A DNA stretch of 64,000 bases, from the NCBI GenBank assembly GCA_964057225.1, contig OZ059895.1:9176001-9240000 (forward strand), in the 5' to 3' direction. Shown piece after piece: positions 61,096-64,000 of the stretch. The notes under the pieces are model-generated. The model saw only the letters and a list, made by a program, of their open reading frames with translations, was not told the origin of the DNA and did no database searches. The position numbers were made by a program, and so were the translations under genes. This stretch comes from Auanema rhodensis (taxonomy: Eukaryota > Nematoda > Chromadorea > Rhabditida > Rhabditidae). Every line of letters begins with the position of its first letter. Positions within the stretch are counted from its first letter, which is position 1.

Positions 61096-61641
61096 AATAA
61101 AATATACTTCTGAAAGATCATATACATGTCTGGATAAACTGAATTGGCATGTTTCATAGGCACCAAAATCTGGCGTCAGCCGATACTCGGATTGATATCC
61201 CTTGAAAATACAAATAAACAGTTTGATTGAGGAATTTTGTTAAAACTTTGAAAGCTATACTACATGTTCTGGAGCTTGCTACTTGTCTCCATCGTAAGCG
61301 TACAACAGATTCATGAGATGTTGTACCGCGCAGTTCATTTATGAGATGTCTACGTTGCTTTGATGATCGCATAGAAGCACAATATTTCACAGGAAAAGGA
61401 AAAAACTACAAATTCATCATTTACTGTAAAGAAAAGTAGAAAAACTGTTGATACCTGCATATGACCATGTGTTTTCTGACGACGTTGTGGAGAACACAGC
61501 TGAATTGAAAAGTCAGTTGGCATTTCCGGAGTAATTCGCAAACTCTCAGCTACACAAGTTAAATACCATAAGATCCATAAGACTACATAGAAAATAATTA
61601 TGAATAAATAATTTAATAATCTTACATTTGAACTGCATCAT
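59884..61641 (-). CDS. Unrecognised secreted or GPI-anchored-like protein
   Basis: I do not recognise the family. Exon 1 (61641-61626) joins a second exon so that a signal peptide, MMQFKFLWILWYLTCVAES, is formed in phase. The mature part carries spaced cysteines (IQLCSPQRR, VKYCASMR, ISCSLIA, NGCDKAS, EICAQ, QKICKIVVDQIDCPYP) and several N-glycosylation sequons (HNGT, ANHST, NRNGT). The C-terminus is a hydrophobic run, NILSIALIYFIFF, with no cytoplasmic tail, compatible with a GPI signal or a short anchor. Total is about 370 residues in nine or ten exons with consistent phase. Gene neighbours on the same strand are far away, so context gives no clue. Confidence 0.75.
61064..61092. repeat. (TA)n microsatellite
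   Basis: About 14 TA units within an intron of the secreted-protein gene. Confidence 0.85.
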
Positions 61642-62888
61642 CTTTTATAGTTTTTGTTATATTATGTCATCTTTTTTCTATTCATTAATCTTTAATATCA
61701 TTATTCATTAAACTTTTAAATCAAAGTTCAAACAATAAGCAAATAGTTAAACATAAGAACAACAAACGTTTAGGCGTTCATTGAAGGCATAAAGAGAAAA
61801 AACTATTAACATCCCTTTTGAGCTTAATTTCCCCGTTTCTTCCGTTACCTCAGGCTCGAAAAACCACATAAAGAAAACAAGGACAGCATGCTCAACGAAG
61901 AAAGAGAAAGAGAGAAATGAGAGAGGGAGTGTCTTGTTCTTTCCCATCTTCAACTGGTCTTTCTTCAGATCCAACTAGTCCTTGGTAATTGTGTTATTGT
62001 TTAGCCATTTGCTCCATTTAGGACAAAGGCTCGGATAACAATCAGACAGAACGAAAGGAAATTCCAAATATGGTAGCTCAAAACTACGAAGTCGAACGAA
62101 TCAAAAACTTGTAATCATTATTGACAAGCTTTTGCATGTAAAAAATATATATTATTAAGAATAAAATAAATGTTAGACTATATTTGATATATTTAATGAA
62201 GAATATGAATAATATATGTTGGTACTATAGAGAATAGAAAAGATTAAAACATCATATAAATAAATGAGAAACAACATATATGTCAGTATATGTAAATAAA
62301 TATGAAAATATAGTTGAACTTATTGAAAACACTCCAAATCTTAAATAATAAGAGAGGAAAGTGAATGAATGAGAAACATACATAGATCAGTCAGTTAGTG
62401 AGGATTTGCATGATAATGCAACAAGATCCTTTAATTAGTCCATCCGGTCAATAGTGCTACTAAATTAGGTTTTCTCCAACGCGCAGCTTATTTAGGACGG
62501 AAAATGCTAATAAAATTGGGAAATCGTGTAGATTTGTCTAAGTAAACACCTTGCTTACTTATACAATTATTAAACACATGAAGTTCTTTGACTAAAAGAG
62601 AAATATTACATTTTAAGGAGGCGTTGGCATAAAGGTGCCAGTCACTATTATTCCCAAGTGACAAACATGAAAAATCAAAACGTACTCAAAGAAGTAACTT
62701 GGATATTCTTTATCATATTCACATCTCCTAGTCGTATCGATGATCATGATGAAAGTCAAGCTATTCCAAGTCTCTAACCAATATAAACACACATATATTA
62801 TGCAAACTTTTTTAAAAAAGAAACAGAAACTATATAAATCTCTTTAAAAAAAAATCTTTTTTTAAAAATTATAATAAATAAAATAGTA

Positions 62889-62965
<77 letters not shown>

Positions 62966-63225
62966 TAAATCAAATAATTGCTGATAAATTCATATAGTAC
63001 AAATGAAATTATTCAAATTTATATGACGTTTTCACGTGGCATTTTCTCATTTTTTATCAACGCAATGAATGACTCGGTCAGGTATTTCTCCCAAGGCAAG
63101 CATATTGCTTTTATATTCAGAAAAAAAATTCCATACTAAAGCTATTTTCAGTAAGATCGCAGTCTATTCTTCTACTTTGTTTCATAAAATTCATAGCTGG
63201 TATTCTTATATTTTCTATATATTAT
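61642..63225. other. Intergenic region with purine tracts
   Basis: About 1.6 kb between divergent genes. It contains a GAGA-like stretch around 61895-61930 sharing a 20-nt core with the tract at 22.7 kb, and the (GA)n microsatellite at 62889-62965. I see no supported exon. Confidence 0.45.
62889..62965. repeat. (GA)n microsatellite
   Basis: About 77 bp of nearly pure AG dinucleotides with two AAA interruptions, a few hundred bases upstream of the gene beginning near 63226. Confidence 0.92.
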
Positions 63226-64000
63226 TAAAATAAAAATAGTTGGTATATTTCTACAATGCGCTAATGTTTTTGGAAGAAAGAAGCACGCAAGTCAAATCTC
63301 TCAGCAGGTAAAAATGATTTGTGTAGAAATATATTTCCAGAATTTAGAAGCAAGGAAGTGGAATAGTAGGAGTTGGTGGCCCAGAAGAGATAAAAGGTGA
63401 ACCTGCTAGCCGGCTTAAAGAGGTAAATTTCAGATGTATACTTCGCCATGCATATATTTTTTGAAAGAATAAAGAAATAGATAAGCAAAATCAGATAATA
63501 CAAAAAGCTGAAGATACAAAAATGACTCCAAAGGAGGTAAAGTTTTGTGCAAAATAGTTTTACACATTAGGCTGTCAGGAACGTATTGCACAAGGTAAGG
63601 AAGTGCGAAAAAAGACGGATTATGCTACCTTTTTGGATGTCAGCAGTGATTGGGAAGACACTTCCAGGAGCACTAATGTAAGTGAAATTATCTGTTTTCT
63701 TATGTTTAGATTTAGAAAGACAAGTGTAAGACTCCCAAAGAAAATACTATGAAAGATCAAAATCAGAGAGGTAACGAACTCAATCTACCGGAGGGTCAAA
63801 AAAATGAAAAGGAATTGAAAAGTGAGAACATGAGTGAGAAGAAAGTCAACCTGGATAACGAAAGGAAAAGCGAAAAAGAAACAAAAGATGATGAAGAAAA
63901 GGAAGCTAGACAGAGGGAAGAGTCACCACCAGGGCAACTTGCTGCAAAACCAAGAGAAACAGGCGGTCAAGACGAAAATGTTAAAAAAAAAGAAAACGAA
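63226..64000 (+). CDS. Lys/Glu-rich protein, partial (both ends uncertain or outside)
   Basis: I do not recognise the product. In one phase-consistent reading, an exon ending at a CAG/GTAAAA donor encodes CANVFGRKKHASQISQQ, followed by KQGSGIVGVGGPEEIKGEPA, then IDKQNQIIQKAEDTKMTPKE, then KTDYATFLDVSSDWEDTSR, then a long low-complexity Lys/Glu/Asn-rich exon (ELKSENMSEKKVNLDNE) that runs to the window end without a stop. A competing reading starts at the ATG near 63264, but its phase does not join the next exon. The true 5' exon may lie further upstream. Expect an intrinsically disordered protein. Confidence 0.55.

Overview
This window is nuclear DNA from a nematode, most likely a rhabditid. 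It is AT-rich. Genes are cut by many introns, mostly 40-60 bp, and a polypyrimidine-AG acceptor sits a few bases upstream of most start codons, as expected for spliced-leader trans-splicing. Nematode-typical families are present: a GLH/VASA germline helicase, a DUF273 glycosyltransferase and a SACY-1 type DDX41. From memory, the C. elegans counterparts of many of these genes (afd-1, lev-10, glh-1, sacy-1, ftn-2, klp-15/16, ndk-1, the Frizzled genes) lie on chromosome I, so I infer a chromosome I-like (Nigon A) segment. I cannot name the species.

Layout. 1-5954 (-): afadin, with its 3' end beyond the window. 6499-11121 (-): a CUB/LDLa single-pass membrane protein. 11400-18223 (-): a GLH/VASA DEAD-box helicase whose FG/Gly repeat region is spread over more than 40 mini-exons, including a tandem array of 21 nearly identical ~100-bp exon+intron units (15018-17048). 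19445-20615 (-): a small unknown gene assembled from short exons. 23496-24982 (+): an 84-residue secreted peptide precursor. 25637-28313 (-): DDX41. 28703-29521 (-): ferritin with an iron-response-like promoter. 30179-32680 (-): a C-terminal-motor kinesin with degenerate switch motifs.

33637-51085 is a run of mostly + genes with operon-like spacing: SNX27, an ANKRD11/12-like ankyrin protein, EMC8/9, then (after nucleoside diphosphate kinase on the - strand, 40938-41598) CERT, a DUF273 glycosyltransferase, NSE1, an unknown acidic Ser-rich protein, and a nicotinamide riboside kinase joined in frame to the large subunit of molybdopterin synthase. 52454-56450 (-): a Frizzled receptor. 59884-61641 (-): an unrecognised secreted or surface-anchored protein. 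63226-64000 (+): the start of a Lys/Glu-rich protein that runs off the window.

Themes: germline and RNA helicases (GLH, DDX41), membrane and junction signalling (afadin, CUB/LDLa, Frizzled), lipid and membrane traffic (SNX27, CERT, EMC8/9), genome maintenance (NSE1, kinesin-14) and metabolism (ferritin, NDPK, NRK-MoaE). The strongest candidates for something undescribed are the self-similar exon-intron array in the helicase gene, the NRK-MoaE fusion with a stop-free 63-nt linker intron, the signal-peptide extension on the NDP kinase, and the kinesin lacking recognisable switch I and II. All gene models were made by eye from splice signals and reading phase, without a transcript.
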